A stretch of 64,000 bases of DNA from an uncultured Lachnospiraceae bacterium (GTDB lineage: Bacteria > Bacillota > Clostridia > Lachnospirales > Lachnospiraceae), in assembly GCA_951802115.1 (NCBI GenBank), contig CATOPL010000003.1, positions 124,001 through 188,000 of the forward strand, in the 5' to 3' direction. The stretch's first letter is position 1. The number at the start of each line of letters is the position of its first letter. Shown here piece after piece: positions 17,105 to 25,395 of this stretch. The translations under genes and the position numbers were made by a program. Below the pieces are notes generated by a model. It did no database searches, was not told the DNA's origin, and worked only from the letters and a program-made list of their open reading frames with translations.

Positions 17105-18409
17105 TTATTCAATTCTCAGGTTCTGCCAGGTATGTTCGATCAGCGAATCCGGATAACGGAAATCCACAAATTCTTCCACGCGGTTACCCGCGGGAATTCC
17201 AAAAGAGCGTTCCACATAACGCGTCATCGCCATGACGGAAATCAGAATATCGCATACCATGAGAACCACACAGAACCAGGTCAGAATCTTCCCGGTAACC
17301 GGAGGAATTCTCTCAATTAGACGGCCAAGCGGCGGGTAACAGATCTTCACCCATACAAGCGCCAGAATTCCCCAGAAAATGCAGAACAGAAGATTTGTCC
17401 TGCCACCGATATTAAACGGCATGTCACTGTAATCCCAGAAAGTGGTTCCAAAAAACACTTCCGTAAAAACGCTGCACAGATACTCATAAGTTCCGCCCAG
17501 AAAAAATCCGCCCAGAAAGATATAACGGTCTTCTTTTTCTGACAGCCTCTGAAGCAGCACTGTCAAAAGCACCGCACCTGCGCCCCATACAATACTGAAC
17601 GGCCCGTAAAGCACGCTGGAACGGCGCATCCAGATATATGCAGTAAGCCTTACATAAACCGTCTCTATCAGATCTCCGCCCAGGGCACTGATGAAAAAAA
17701 TCCATATCATTTTATCCAGACACAGTCCGCGGGCAAAAACATACCCGGTCGCCTCTTCGCCCTCCTGCAGATCCGTCGCCTTCAGCCTGGGGTAGGCTTT
17801 GGTAAGGCGTTTCCAGATATGAGCCGACAGCCAGCTCCCAAGATTCCGCTTCTGTTCTTCCAGCTCATCTGACAGAACCTGTACTCCTTCCAGAAGCGGT
17901 CTTTTCTTTATTGTATAATATACCGAGATAAAATCCAGCGTCAGCAGCAGAACGACCACCAGAATCGCAATCTGCAGCGCCAGCTGCGGTATCATCTGAC
18001 AGAGCACATACAGAACCGGATGTATCAAAAGCACTGCCAGCAGCGCAGCCTCGCTCATCAGCAATGTATAAACCAATCCCATCTTTTTCCCGGAATAAAC
18101 AGAACAACGGTCCTGTCCCCACAACCGTTTTCCCGTCATCCGCACAGATATTTCATCTGACAGCTGCGCTCCGGCCGAAACAATAACCATAAGGGCAATG
18201 AACTGAAATATATAGGCGCCATCCAGTGTCGGCCATACCAGAAGCAGAAGGTCCATGACAATACCGTATGTCAGACACAAAGGCATATTCAGAAAACCCC
18301 GGTTGCAGAATTTCCCCGTACGCACCGCCATATAGGCGACTTCCATACACCAGCCCAGAAATGAATAACAGAACAGAAAAAACAAAAGTTCAAAGATGCT
18401 GTATTCCAT
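17105..18409 (-). CDS. Polytopic membrane protein, CmpB-type putative ABC permease
   Basis: The 434-residue protein has two similar halves, each starting with a motif like FSLLGWCMEVAYM or SALGGDLIETVYVRL, followed by several hydrophobic helices. This fits the PF06541 (ABC_trans_CmpB) family, whose transport function is largely assumed from annotation. The family is usually one domain, so this is a tandem duplication. No ATPase is adjacent. An AGGAGG site precedes the ATG. The short linker near residues 180-215 is charged and probably cytoplasmic. Confidence 0.75.
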   Translation of the reverse strand: MEYSIFELLFFLFCYSFLGWCMEVAYMAVRTGKFCNRGFLNMPLCLTYGIVMDLLLLVWPTLDGAYIFQFIALMVIVSAGAQLSDEISVRMTGKRLWGQDRCSVYSGKKMGLVYTLLMSEAALLAVLLIHPVLYVLCQMIPQLALQIAILVVVLLLTLDFISVYYTIKKRPLLEGVQVLSDELEEQKRNLGSWLSAHIWKRLTKAYPRLKATDLQEGEEATGYVFARGLCLDKMIWIFFISALGGDLIETVYVRLTAYIWMRRSSVLYGPFSIVWGAGAVLLTVLLQRLSEKEDRYIFLGGFFLGGTYEYLCSVFTEVFFGTTFWDYSDMPFNIGGRTNLLFCIFWGILALVWVKICYPPLGRLIERIPPVTGKILTWFCVVLMVCDILISVMAMTRYVERSFGIPAGNRVEEFVDFRYPDSLIEHTWQNLRIE

Positions 18410-18448
18410 ACGCAGTCCTCCTGTCGGTCTTTCTCGCAGCTGACATTT

Positions 18449-19225
18449 TTATGCTTTTCCTTCTGACAGAACACGCTGCTTCAAGTAATCTTTTACTTCC
18501 CTGTCCGGAATTCTCGACTCCCGGATCTTCTGTACCGCTTTCTTCCTGGTAAACTCGTCCAGATGAAGCTCCAGAAGGCCCCTCATCGTGCGCACCGGAT
18601 AGGTGACAAAAAGCTCTGCAATCAGCCACGCCGCAGCCATCTGCACGTAATATCCTTCTGTAAATTCCCGGTCCAGTGTCTGCAGAATCCGCTCCAGATA
18701 CGGCGCCGTTTCCTCCTCATTCTGAAGATCCGTCATGCAGATCTTTCTCCTGCGGGATATTTTGACGCCTCCATCCCCCAGTTTTACAAAATGGCTTAAA
18801 AGCATGATCAGCCCTACACGGCACGGGAATTCTTCCCCGGACTCCAGATACGGCTGCAGAAAATCCCAGGTCCGCTGCGGATGTTTTTGCACCAGCTTCA
18901 GACCATTGCACACACTGTCGCAGACTGACCAGTTCTTTACCTGCGGAATATAATTTTCCAGATATGCAAACAATTCATCGATATCCCGACAGGCGCACCC
19001 GAGGATCATCCCCCTCAACATGGTCTCTTCAAAATAAATATCTTCTGTATAAGAAAGCTCTTTTCTCCAGTCCCCCTTTGACAGTTCCCGGGCGTAATCC
19101 CGAAGTGCCGGCAGACGGACTCCCAGCATGCTTCCTCTCCCGGAAGCAGGAATGAGCGATGCAGAAAACTCCTGGTAACCTGCATCGCTCATTTGACATA
19201 GTCTCTTTCTGATCTCTTCTCTCAT
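18449..19225 (-). CDS. AlkD-like DNA alkylation repair protein
   Basis: The 258-residue all-helical protein has HEAT-like repeats of the DNA alkylation repair family, including GVRLPALRDYARELSK near residue 35 and the stretch VKNWSVCDSVCNGLK near 96-110. AlkD-type glycosylases remove bulky or cationic alkylated bases without base flipping. Asp and Trp residues of the type needed for catalysis occur in the WSVCD motif, but activity is inferred. It lies 39 bp upstream of the CmpB-type gene in the same direction and may be co-transcribed with it. Confidence 0.8.
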   Translation of the reverse strand: MREEIRKRLCQMSDAGYQEFSASLIPASGRGSMLGVRLPALRDYARELSKGDWRKELSYTEDIYFEETMLRGMILGCACRDIDELFAYLENYIPQVKNWSVCDSVCNGLKLVQKHPQRTWDFLQPYLESGEEFPCRVGLIMLLSHFVKLGDGGVKISRRRKICMTDLQNEEETAPYLERILQTLDREFTEGYYVQMAAAWLIAELFVTYPVRTMRGLLELHLDEFTRKKAVQKIRESRIPDREVKDYLKQRVLSEGKA

Positions 19226-19327
19226 CTGTATCCCTCATATTATGGAAAACTGCCGCGCAGACCCCTTCCTGATATCTCATTTTGTATAGTTTTTGATTTA
19301 TACATACTAAAAATATTATTTTATAAA

Positions 19328-19493
19328 TTGCCAATCTACAGCCGGCATGGACAGTTGTTCCTTTAAGACCCATTTGAAGGGCCCACGAAGTGGGAGGAGT
19401 CCTGATTGCCTTCACTAAGCACAAGCGGGGTCTGGAAGGAACAACCGTCCATAGCAGGCGTCCAGACGGGCGAATGTTTTTATCAAAACCTAT
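19328..19493. repeat. Structured intergenic element, copy A
   Basis: This fills most of the gap between two minus-strand genes. Outer stem P1 pairs 19347-19363 with 19436-19452 (16 of 17 pairs). P2 pairs AGACCC (19366-19371) with GGGTCT (19428-19433). P3 pairs GAAGG (19376-19380) with CCTTC (19409-19413), enclosing a small CCCAC/TGGG hairpin. The unpaired stretch ACTAAGCACAAGCG at 19414-19427 is nearly the same in copy B. Flanks carry AT-rich inverted sequence (ATAGTTTTTGAT left, ATCAAAACCTAT right). No protein is encoded. Confidence 0.85.
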
Positions 19494-19522
19494 GATATAC
19501 CAGTATACAGACTGAACCGAGA

Positions 19523-20362
19523 TTATTCAAGATTTAATTTTTTAGACAGAATCCGCTCCGTGATTACATGGAAAATCACAATCTGTACGATCTCTACCAG
19601 CATCATATAGATAATGGACAGACTGCTCATCGCTTCCAGCATGGCATAAGACGTCCAGTAATAGCCCATATTGGGGAATATATAGCCCATGATCAACATA
19701 ACGATATTTTCCAGCACAGACATGACAATCGAAATTCCTATATAAGAAAGGCACGAACCTGCCACCTTATGCGTGGCAAACAGATGCCCCATCGACATGG
19801 CCGCATACACATGGTAAATACTTCCCACAGTTCCCAGAACCAGCAGAATCATAAAAAGAAACAGATTGAGCCAGAAGATCGGACCCACTTCGATAAAACT
19901 GCTCAGCAGGTTTTTCCATATAAACACAAATACATAGATGATATCCTGCGTAGAAAATACGGACAGAATCAGGCCGGAAAACACGCCCATCAAAATACTG
20001 ATGCAGGCAACCAGCGTCGCTGTCAGCGCTTTGGAAACGATCAGCTCCCATACTTTTACCGGAAGCGTGAACATCAGATATCCTTCTTCTTTTAGAAGCC
20101 CGTTCCAGAATCTCTGAATCACGAACATGATCGTCATTACCAGAAGCCCGATCAGAGCGGCCATGAACAACAGCACCATAATCACAATCAGAATATTATT
20201 GCCGAAATAGGCAAATCTCCCCATCATAGGGCTGTTTGCCCATTCGACGGCCCCGCGTATGGAAAAGCTCAGCAGCAGAGCAATAATCGGTGACAGGATC
20301 CACATGGGAACAAATGCTCTGGACATGGATTTCATATCATATTTGATCAGTTTTCCCAGCAT
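19523..20362 (-). CDS. ABC transporter permease, YtrB-operon type
   Basis: The 279-residue protein has about six hydrophobic segments in pairs (about 20-40, 65-90, 110-135, 150-180, 200-225, 240-265), as in ABC-2-type permeases of small antibiotic- or envelope-stress exporters. The ATG at 20362 overlaps the ATPase stop (TAATG) behind GGGGGAGG, so the two are translationally coupled. Substrate unknown; related operons with YtrA-type regulators respond to wall-active drugs. Confidence 0.8.
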   Translation of the reverse strand: MLGKLIKYDMKSMSRAFVPMWILSPIIALLLSFSIRGAVEWANSPMMGRFAYFGNNILIVIMVLLFMAALIGLLVMTIMFVIQRFWNGLLKEEGYLMFTLPVKVWELIVSKALTATLVACISILMGVFSGLILSVFSTQDIIYVFVFIWKNLLSSFIEVGPIFWLNLFLFMILLVLGTVGSIYHVYAAMSMGHLFATHKVAGSCLSYIGISIVMSVLENIVMLIMGYIFPNMGYYWTSYAMLEAMSSLSIIYMMLVEIVQIVIFHVITERILSKKLNLE

Positions 20363-21087
20363 TACCACACACCTCCCCCGAACGGAACTGTCCGGAACAC
20401 ATCGCGGAACAGCTCATCTACAGATTTTCCTTCCTTTTCCCGAATATCATCTACCAGTTCCTGACGGACTACCTGGCCGTTCTGGATAAACAGCACCTCA
20501 TCCAGTACCCGCTCTACATCCGAGATCAGATGCGTGGAGATCAGAACCGTTCCTTCCGGATTGTAGTTGTTCAGAATTGTCGACAGGATATAATCCCTTG
20601 CCGCCGGATCTACGCCGGCGATCGGCTCATCCAGAAGATACAGCTTCGCCCTGCGGCTCATGACCAGAATCAGCTGTACTTTTTCCTTCGTTCCTTTTGA
20701 AAGAGTTTTCATACGAAGCTTTTCGTCGATCTGCAGCGCTTTACACATATGATCCGCCTTCTCCCGGTCAAAATCCATATAAAAATCCTCAAAGAAATCA
20801 AACAGATCCCCGACTTTCATCCAGCCGGCAAAATATGGTTTGTCCGGCAGATAGCTGATAATCGACTTCGTATAGACTCCCGGTTCTGTTCCGTCTATCA
20901 GCACAATACCGTTATCCGGGGTCAGAAGTCCGTTCAGAATTTTGATCAGCGTTGTTTTACCCGAACCGTTCGGCCCTAAAAGTCCCACAATCCTGCCGCT
21001 TTCCAGCTGCAGGTTCAGTCCCCGCAGCGCCGGTCTGCTGCCATAACTTTTCCAGATATCCTGACATTGAATCAACATACCACCCAT
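20362..21087 (-). CDS. ABC transporter ATP-binding protein (YtrB-like)
   Basis: This 241-residue ATPase has Walker A GPNGSGKTTLIK (about residue 35), signature LSKGTKEKVQL, Walker B LYLLDEPIAGVD, and switch histidine ISTHL. The short regulatory C terminus and the neighbouring GntR gene fit the YtrB family. It lies directly after the regulator gene with no gap. Confidence 0.93.
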   Translation of the reverse strand: MGGMLIQCQDIWKSYGSRPALRGLNLQLESGRIVGLLGPNGSGKTTLIKILNGLLTPDNGIVLIDGTEPGVYTKSIISYLPDKPYFAGWMKVGDLFDFFEDFYMDFDREKADHMCKALQIDEKLRMKTLSKGTKEKVQLILVMSRRAKLYLLDEPIAGVDPAARDYILSTILNNYNPEGTVLISTHLISDVERVLDEVLFIQNGQVVRQELVDDIREKEGKSVDELFRDVFRTVPFGGGVW

Positions 21088-21447
21088 CTATCCATCTCTC
21101 CTTTTCAAAAGCTCTAAAGCCTGTTCTTTTGAATAGCCGAGCTCTGCAACAGAATCATAAAACTGCCTGATAATATCCTCCGCCAGCCCTCTTCTCATTC
21201 CTTCCAGTATGACGCCGTCCTCTGTCACCGACCTCCCCATGGTCCTGTTTGTCACCGTAAGTCCGTTTTGATCCAGCGCCGCCAGGGCTCTTTGCATCGT
21301 ATTGGGATTAACTCCGGCTTCCGCCGCCAGTTCCCTTACGCTTGGAAGTTTCTCCCCTGCATGATACCAGCCCGACAATATTTTCCTCGTCAACTGTTCC
21401 TGTAACTGTATCCATATAGGACGATTATCATCCAGTTTCCATTCCAT
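21088..21447 (-). CDS. GntR-family (YtrA subfamily) transcriptional regulator
   Basis: This 119-residue regulator has an N-terminal winged helix: IWIQLQEQLTRKILSG then LPSVRELAAEAGVNPNTMQ as the recognition region (about 35-55). A short C-terminal helical tail is typical of the YtrA subfamily, which lacks a ligand domain. I chose the ATG at 21447 because AAGGAG lies just upstream. It heads the ABC operon and probably represses it through the operator at 21477-21498. Confidence 0.92.
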   Translation of the reverse strand: MEWKLDDNRPIWIQLQEQLTRKILSGWYHAGEKLPSVRELAAEAGVNPNTMQRALAALDQNGLTVTNRTMGRSVTEDGVILEGMRRGLAEDIIRQFYDSVAELGYSKEQALELLKRRDG

Positions 21448-21476
21448 CTGCTCACTCCTTCCGTCCATTTGTATTG

Positions 21477-21526
21477 TTGTATTACTTATTTAATACAATG
21501 ATATGCCATCTGACATGTTTTGTCAA
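21477..21526 (-). promoter_or_regulatory. Promoter and operator of the GntR-ABC operon
   Basis: On the minus strand TTGACA (21521-21526) and TATCAT (21498-21503) are separated by 17 bases. Immediately downstream is a perfect 8-6-8 inverted repeat, TTGTATTA and TAATACAA, at 21477-21498. It covers the transcription start, the expected position for repression by the adjacent YtrA-type regulator. Confidence 0.75.
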
Positions 21527-21550
21527 CCGTTTTTTCAGAAATATGCATAT

Positions 21551-23605
21551 TTAAAATACCGCTGACCCCAGCTGAAACACCAGAAATGACATCGTCCAGG
21601 CCGTCAGAAGCTGAAACACCGCCATGGCGGCCGTCCATTTCCAGCTACCGGTCTCCCTCCTGATCGTCGCCACCGCCGCCATACAGGGAACATAGAGCAG
21701 GCAGAAGACCATTAAAGCATACGCGTTCAGCGCCCCGAATCCCATGCTCTCAAGCAGTGCAGACAGATTGCCCATGCCTGCTTCCGTGGTCACATTGCCG
21801 ATACCAAACAGAACCGAACAGCTTGACACCACAACTTCCTTGGCCGCGATTCCGGATATGAGCGCCAGAATTATCTGCCAGTATCCAAGCCCGACAGGCG
21901 CAAAGACAGGCACCAGCACTTTGCCGATCATCGCTCCGAAGCTCTGCTCCATATCCGTTGTAAATCCATGAACGCCCAGATTCATCACCAGCCACATGAC
22001 CAGAGATGCCACAAAGATTGTAGTCCCTGCTTTTGACAGATAATCCTTTACTTTTTCCCACACGTAGACACGGATCGTATGCGCGTTTGGCGTCTTGTAT
22101 TCCGGGAGCTCAATCAGCAGCATATTTCCGTCTCCACTCTTATCGGTCAGTTTCAGCACATATGCCGCTGCAATCGCCGTCACCAGTCCCAGCACATACA
22201 TGGAAAATGCCGCCACCATCGCCATATCTCCAAAAAACAGTTCCGAGAACAGCACATAGATCGGAAGTCTTGCGCTGCAGGACATAAACGGCGTGATCAA
22301 TATCGTTTTCATCCGGTCTCTCCGGTTTTCCAGCACTCTGGACGCCATAACAGCCGGAACCGTACAGCCAAATCCCAGGAGCATAGGAAGAAACGCTCTT
22401 CCTGACAGACCAATCCTGCCCATGATTCCATCCATCACATAGGCGACCCGCGCCATATAACCGCTGTCCTCCAGAAAAGCCAGCGCCAGAAACAGTATAA
22501 AGATGTTCGGCAGAAAAGTCAGAATACCGCCCACGCCGGCAATTATGCCGTCCGTAATCAGGGAGATCAGCATATCCGACGTGCCTGCAGCCAACAGTCC
22601 GGCTATTACCGCTTCCGTCATCCACTCGAGCGCCACTTCAAAATATCCTTTCAGCCAGTCGCCCACTGTAAAGGTAAGGAAAAAAACGCCTGCCATAATC
22701 AGCAGGAATACCGGAAGTCCCAAAATCGGATGCGTCAGAATCCGGTCTGTATGATCTGTGGACTCTGCTTTTTTCTCACGGTTGGCCACACATTCCGCAA
22801 TAATTTCTTCGATAAATCCAAATTTCTGATCGATGATTTCCTTTTCATAATCCCGGTCCAGAAGATCGGAAAAGTCAAGCGGATACTGTTTTTTCAGTTC
22901 CTGATCATTTTCCAGAATTTTAATCGCATGCCACCTGACATTGTCCATTCCGGAATATTCCTGCTTCAGACGTTCGCTGATTTCATCAATCTTATCTTCA
23001 ATCTCATCTGTATACACCATCGCATAATGCTTATGATGTTCCTGTGCGTCTTTATGGCTGCTGTTTTCTGTATCATGGTGATGAATGATCTTCTCGCCCT
23101 GCGCCTTATCCTGATGATGCGCTACTGTATGGATCAGAATTTCCAGACCGGTCTTTCTTCTGGCCGACACCGGCACACAGGGAATTCCCAGCATCTCCGG
23201 CAGACGGTGAAGATCAATTTCCATCCCCCGCTCCTGTACGATGTCCATCATATTCAGAGCCAGCACCACCGGCTTTCCAAGCTCTATCAGCTGCAGCGTC
23301 AGATACAGATTTCTTTCCAGCGCCGAGGCATCCGCCACATCCACGATTACATCCACGTCATCACTCAGAATATACTGTCTGGTGACGGTTTCCTCCATCG
23401 TATAAGAAGTCAGACTGTATGTTCCGGGCAGGTCCACCAGACGATACGCTTCATTGTGAAGCCGCATGGCGCCTTCTTTTTTCTCTACAGTCACACCCGG
23501 CCAGTTGGCCACTTTCAGATTTGCTCCTGTATAGGCGTTAAAAAGAGTTGTCTTTCCGCAGTTTGGATTTCCCACAAATCCGATTGTCAGTTCTTTTGTA
23601 TTCAT
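21551..23605 (-). CDS. feoB: Ferrous iron transporter FeoB
   Basis: The 684-residue protein has an N-terminal GTPase domain with G1 GNPNCGKTT (12-20), G3 DLPG (58-61) and G4 NMMD (118-121). Two gate (Gly-Leu rich) membrane regions follow, for example TFLPNIFILFLALAFLEDSG, and about eight or more membrane helices. It imports Fe(II) under anoxic conditions. A histidine-rich linker at residues 162-194 (HHH and HH clusters) sits between the GTPase and GDI-like parts and could bind metal. Its ATG overlaps the feoA stop (ATGA). Confidence 0.97.
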   Translation of the reverse strand: MNTKELTIGFVGNPNCGKTTLFNAYTGANLKVANWPGVTVEKKEGAMRLHNEAYRLVDLPGTYSLTSYTMEETVTRQYILSDDVDVIVDVADASALERNLYLTLQLIELGKPVVLALNMMDIVQERGMEIDLHRLPEMLGIPCVPVSARRKTGLEILIHTVAHHQDKAQGEKIIHHHDTENSSHKDAQEHHKHYAMVYTDEIEDKIDEISERLKQEYSGMDNVRWHAIKILENDQELKKQYPLDFSDLLDRDYEKEIIDQKFGFIEEIIAECVANREKKAESTDHTDRILTHPILGLPVFLLIMAGVFFLTFTVGDWLKGYFEVALEWMTEAVIAGLLAAGTSDMLISLITDGIIAGVGGILTFLPNIFILFLALAFLEDSGYMARVAYVMDGIMGRIGLSGRAFLPMLLGFGCTVPAVMASRVLENRRDRMKTILITPFMSCSARLPIYVLFSELFFGDMAMVAAFSMYVLGLVTAIAAAYVLKLTDKSGDGNMLLIELPEYKTPNAHTIRVYVWEKVKDYLSKAGTTIFVASLVMWLVMNLGVHGFTTDMEQSFGAMIGKVLVPVFAPVGLGYWQIILALISGIAAKEVVVSSCSVLFGIGNVTTEAGMGNLSALLESMGFGALNAYALMVFCLLYVPCMAAVATIRRETGSWKWTAAMAVFQLLTAWTMSFLVFQLGSAVF

Positions 23606-23823
23606 ACTTCTTCCACCTCGACACGCTCTGTAATACTCTGTCCCATCGCAAAACGGGTTCCCCGTATTTTGACGATCATCGCCCCTCTTTTTTTCCGGTT
23701 AACCACGGTAATTTTCGTGCCCTCCAGCATTCCGAGCACCTCCAAACGCCTCTCCGTCTGCAGCGGAAGCTCCATATGCACGACCTTCAGCGTGCTGCCC
23801 TTTTGTCCTTCGTATAATTTCAT
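23602..23823 (-). CDS. feoA: Ferrous iron transport accessory protein FeoA
   Basis: The 73-residue protein is a small SH3-like FeoA domain, MKLYEGQKGSTLKVV to ITERVEVEEV, of usual length. FeoA is needed for full FeoB activity. I chose the internal ATG at 23823 because it has AGGAGAG upstream, while the longer frame runs through the promoter and operator. It is translationally coupled to feoB. Confidence 0.93.
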   Translation of the reverse strand: MKLYEGQKGSTLKVVHMELPLQTERRLEVLGMLEGTKITVVNRKKRGAMIVKIRGTRFAMGQSITERVEVEEV

Positions 23824-23863
23824 AGTCTCTCTCCTGATCATACTGCTATTTTTATCAACATAA

Positions 23864-23924
23864 ATATAATGCAACTGATAATAATTATCAGTTGCATTAT
23901 ATAAGATACCGGCTGTTTTGGCAA
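23864..23924 (-). promoter_or_regulatory. feoAB promoter with Fur-type operator
   Basis: The minus strand has -35 TTGCCA (23919-23924), a 17-base spacer, and -10 TATAAT (23896-23901). A perfect 39-bp palindrome spans 23864-23902, with core TGATAATAATTATCA (23876-23890). That core matches the 7-1-7 Fur box of Firmicutes at every defined position. It overlaps the -10 and start point, so iron-loaded Fur (or a DtxR-type protein) would block transcription. Confidence 0.88.
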
Positions 23925-23937
23925 CCCCAAAACAGCC
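23911..23937 (-). terminator. Hairpin after spoIIIAH
   Basis: GGCTGTTTTGG pairs with CCAAAACAGCC around a five-base loop, 16 bp past the spoIIIAH stop. There is no T run right after it on the minus strand, so it is a weak or atypical terminator. It overlaps the -35 of feoA. Confidence 0.5.
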
Positions 23938-23952
23938 ATATTCCATTTCTTC

Positions 23953-24624
23953 CTATTCAGATGCCACCACCGGTGTGATCGTTATGTTCGCCGCCTCGAT
24001 TCCTGTCTTGCGCTTCACAATGTCCTCGATCTGCGCCCTCTGTGAATCACTGACCTGCGTACTGCTGACTACTACATCTGCGCAGGCATCATTGATGCTC
24101 ACCACTACCTCGTCAAATCCCTGCGCTACAAGAAGCGTCTCCGCTGCCAGTTCTTTTTCAGCGACATCTGTCATCTGCACCATCTCATCAATAGCGCCCT
24201 GTTTCTGATCGTCTGTTATGTTTGAGCTGTTGATCAGCTCCATCAGCATCTCTTTATTCTTCGATCGGGTCTGTTCTCTGGTCACTTTCGCTTCCGATAC
24301 CAGCCCCACTCCCATCGTACTGCTGGCAAGAACCGCCTCTCCTACATTTTCCTCCGCCACGTCCACATCTTCATCCAGACTCTCAATGTCCGCATGTTCT
24401 TCTTCTCCCGTTTCTGCATAAAGATCTTCTGCCGAGATGTCCTCTGCCAGATTTACATCTTCTGCATCTTCGACCGCCGTACTGTTCGCGTTTAACAGGG
24501 ATTCGTCCAGCCTGGTTCCTGAATAATTCAGATACCCGGCCACCGCGATCATGGCTGCAAGCGCTGTGATGATCATCTGGTTTTTCTTGAATACAGGTTT
24601 TTTTAACTGTTTTAGCTGCTTCAC
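23953..24624 (-). CDS. spoIIIAH: Stage III sporulation protein AH
   Basis: The 223-residue protein has one N-terminal membrane helix (about 17-33) and an acidic middle. The C-terminal YscJ/FliF-like domain (about 130-223) has the segment VAQGFDEVVVSINDACADVVV. SpoIIIAH in the mother cell binds SpoIIQ in the forespore to form the feeding-tube channel. It is the last gene of spoIIIA and overlaps spoIIIAG by 4 bp. Confidence 0.95.
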   Translation of the reverse strand: MKQLKQLKKPVFKKNQMIITALAAMIAVAGYLNYSGTRLDESLLNANSTAVEDAEDVNLAEDISAEDLYAETGEEEHADIESLDEDVDVAEENVGEAVLASSTMGVGLVSEAKVTREQTRSKNKEMLMELINSSNITDDQKQGAIDEMVQMTDVAEKELAAETLLVAQGFDEVVVSINDACADVVVSSTQVSDSQRAQIEDIVKRKTGIEAANITITPVVASE

Positions 24625-25154
24625 TTTGTTTCCTCCATTTTCATTATTTTAATTTTATGTGCGTCGATCCCAAATAATGCCTGTGCAGCCTCCAGAATCT
24701 CCTGTCGAATGCGGCTGTTTCCTCCTCCCTGTGCAATGATCAGCACGCCGTCCACTTTGGGATTCGTTCTCGAGGTCACATACGGCGTCCTCTCACTGCT
24801 GCCGTGTTCCTCATAGACCGTCTCCTCACTCGATTCCTCCGCGCCGGAAAACACGTCTTTTTCCACAATCTTCTCACCGCTTCCTGTAAAAGTCAGCATC
24901 ACGCGAACCTGACCGACTCCGTCGACGCTTCCCAGAAGTTCTTCCAGCTTTTGTTCCATTCTTTCTTCATAATCTGCTTCCTGTGAATCTGTCTCCTGTT
25001 CTTCTTTTGTTTCTTCCGGTTTTACCGGCTCCTTCTTTTCTTCTGCCGGAACCGCGACCACTGCCAGCAAAAGCCCCACAAGAACAAGGATAAAGAGCTG
25101 ATCTTTCTTCGGCGGCCAGTATTTTTTCTTTATTTCCAGCCATCTCTTACTCAT
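24621..25154 (-). CDS. spoIIIAG: Stage III sporulation protein AG
   Basis: The 177-residue protein has one N-terminal membrane helix (about 20-36), a charged linker, and a ring-building domain (about 65-177) with KLEELLGSVDGVGQVRVMLT and PKVDGVLIIAQGG. SpoIIIAG forms large rings in the engulfment channel. Overlaps of 4 bp with both neighbours indicate coupled translation. Confidence 0.95.
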   Translation of the reverse strand: MSKRWLEIKKKYWPPKKDQLFILVLVGLLLAVVAVPAEEKKEPVKPEETKEEQETDSQEADYEERMEQKLEELLGSVDGVGQVRVMLTFTGSGEKIVEKDVFSGAEESSEETVYEEHGSSERTPYVTSRTNPKVDGVLIIAQGGGNSRIRQEILEAAQALFGIDAHKIKIMKMEETK

Positions 25155-25384
25155 CGAAGCCGCTCCACCTCCTGTTCCAGTTCATATACCAGCGCTGCGG
25201 CATCCATCTGTTCTGTCAGCCGGAAGATGCAAAATAGCGGCTGCAGCAAAAGCAATACCAGCAGAAGTCCCAGATAAAATCTCACATAGCGCACATACAT
25301 TTTTCCCGGAAGAAGATTCAGCACCATCTGTTCCAGCAGATAGAACACCGCCACATGTTTTACCATATTCAATATCTCCTGCAT
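25151..25384 (-). CDS. spoIIIAF: Stage III sporulation protein AF, short form
   Basis: The 77-residue protein has two membrane helices (about 8-28 and 35-55), matching the start of SpoIIIAF, which is about 200 residues in Bacillus. The long C-terminal soluble domain is absent. No frameshift is needed to explain this, because the stop overlaps the spoIIIAG start in the normal operon manner. The call relies largely on position between spoIIIAE and spoIIIAG. Confidence 0.8.
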   Translation of the reverse strand: MQEILNMVKHVAVFYLLEQMVLNLLPGKMYVRYVRFYLGLLLVLLLLQPLFCIFRLTEQMDAAALVYELEQEVERLR

Positions 25385-25395
25385 AACACCTCCTG

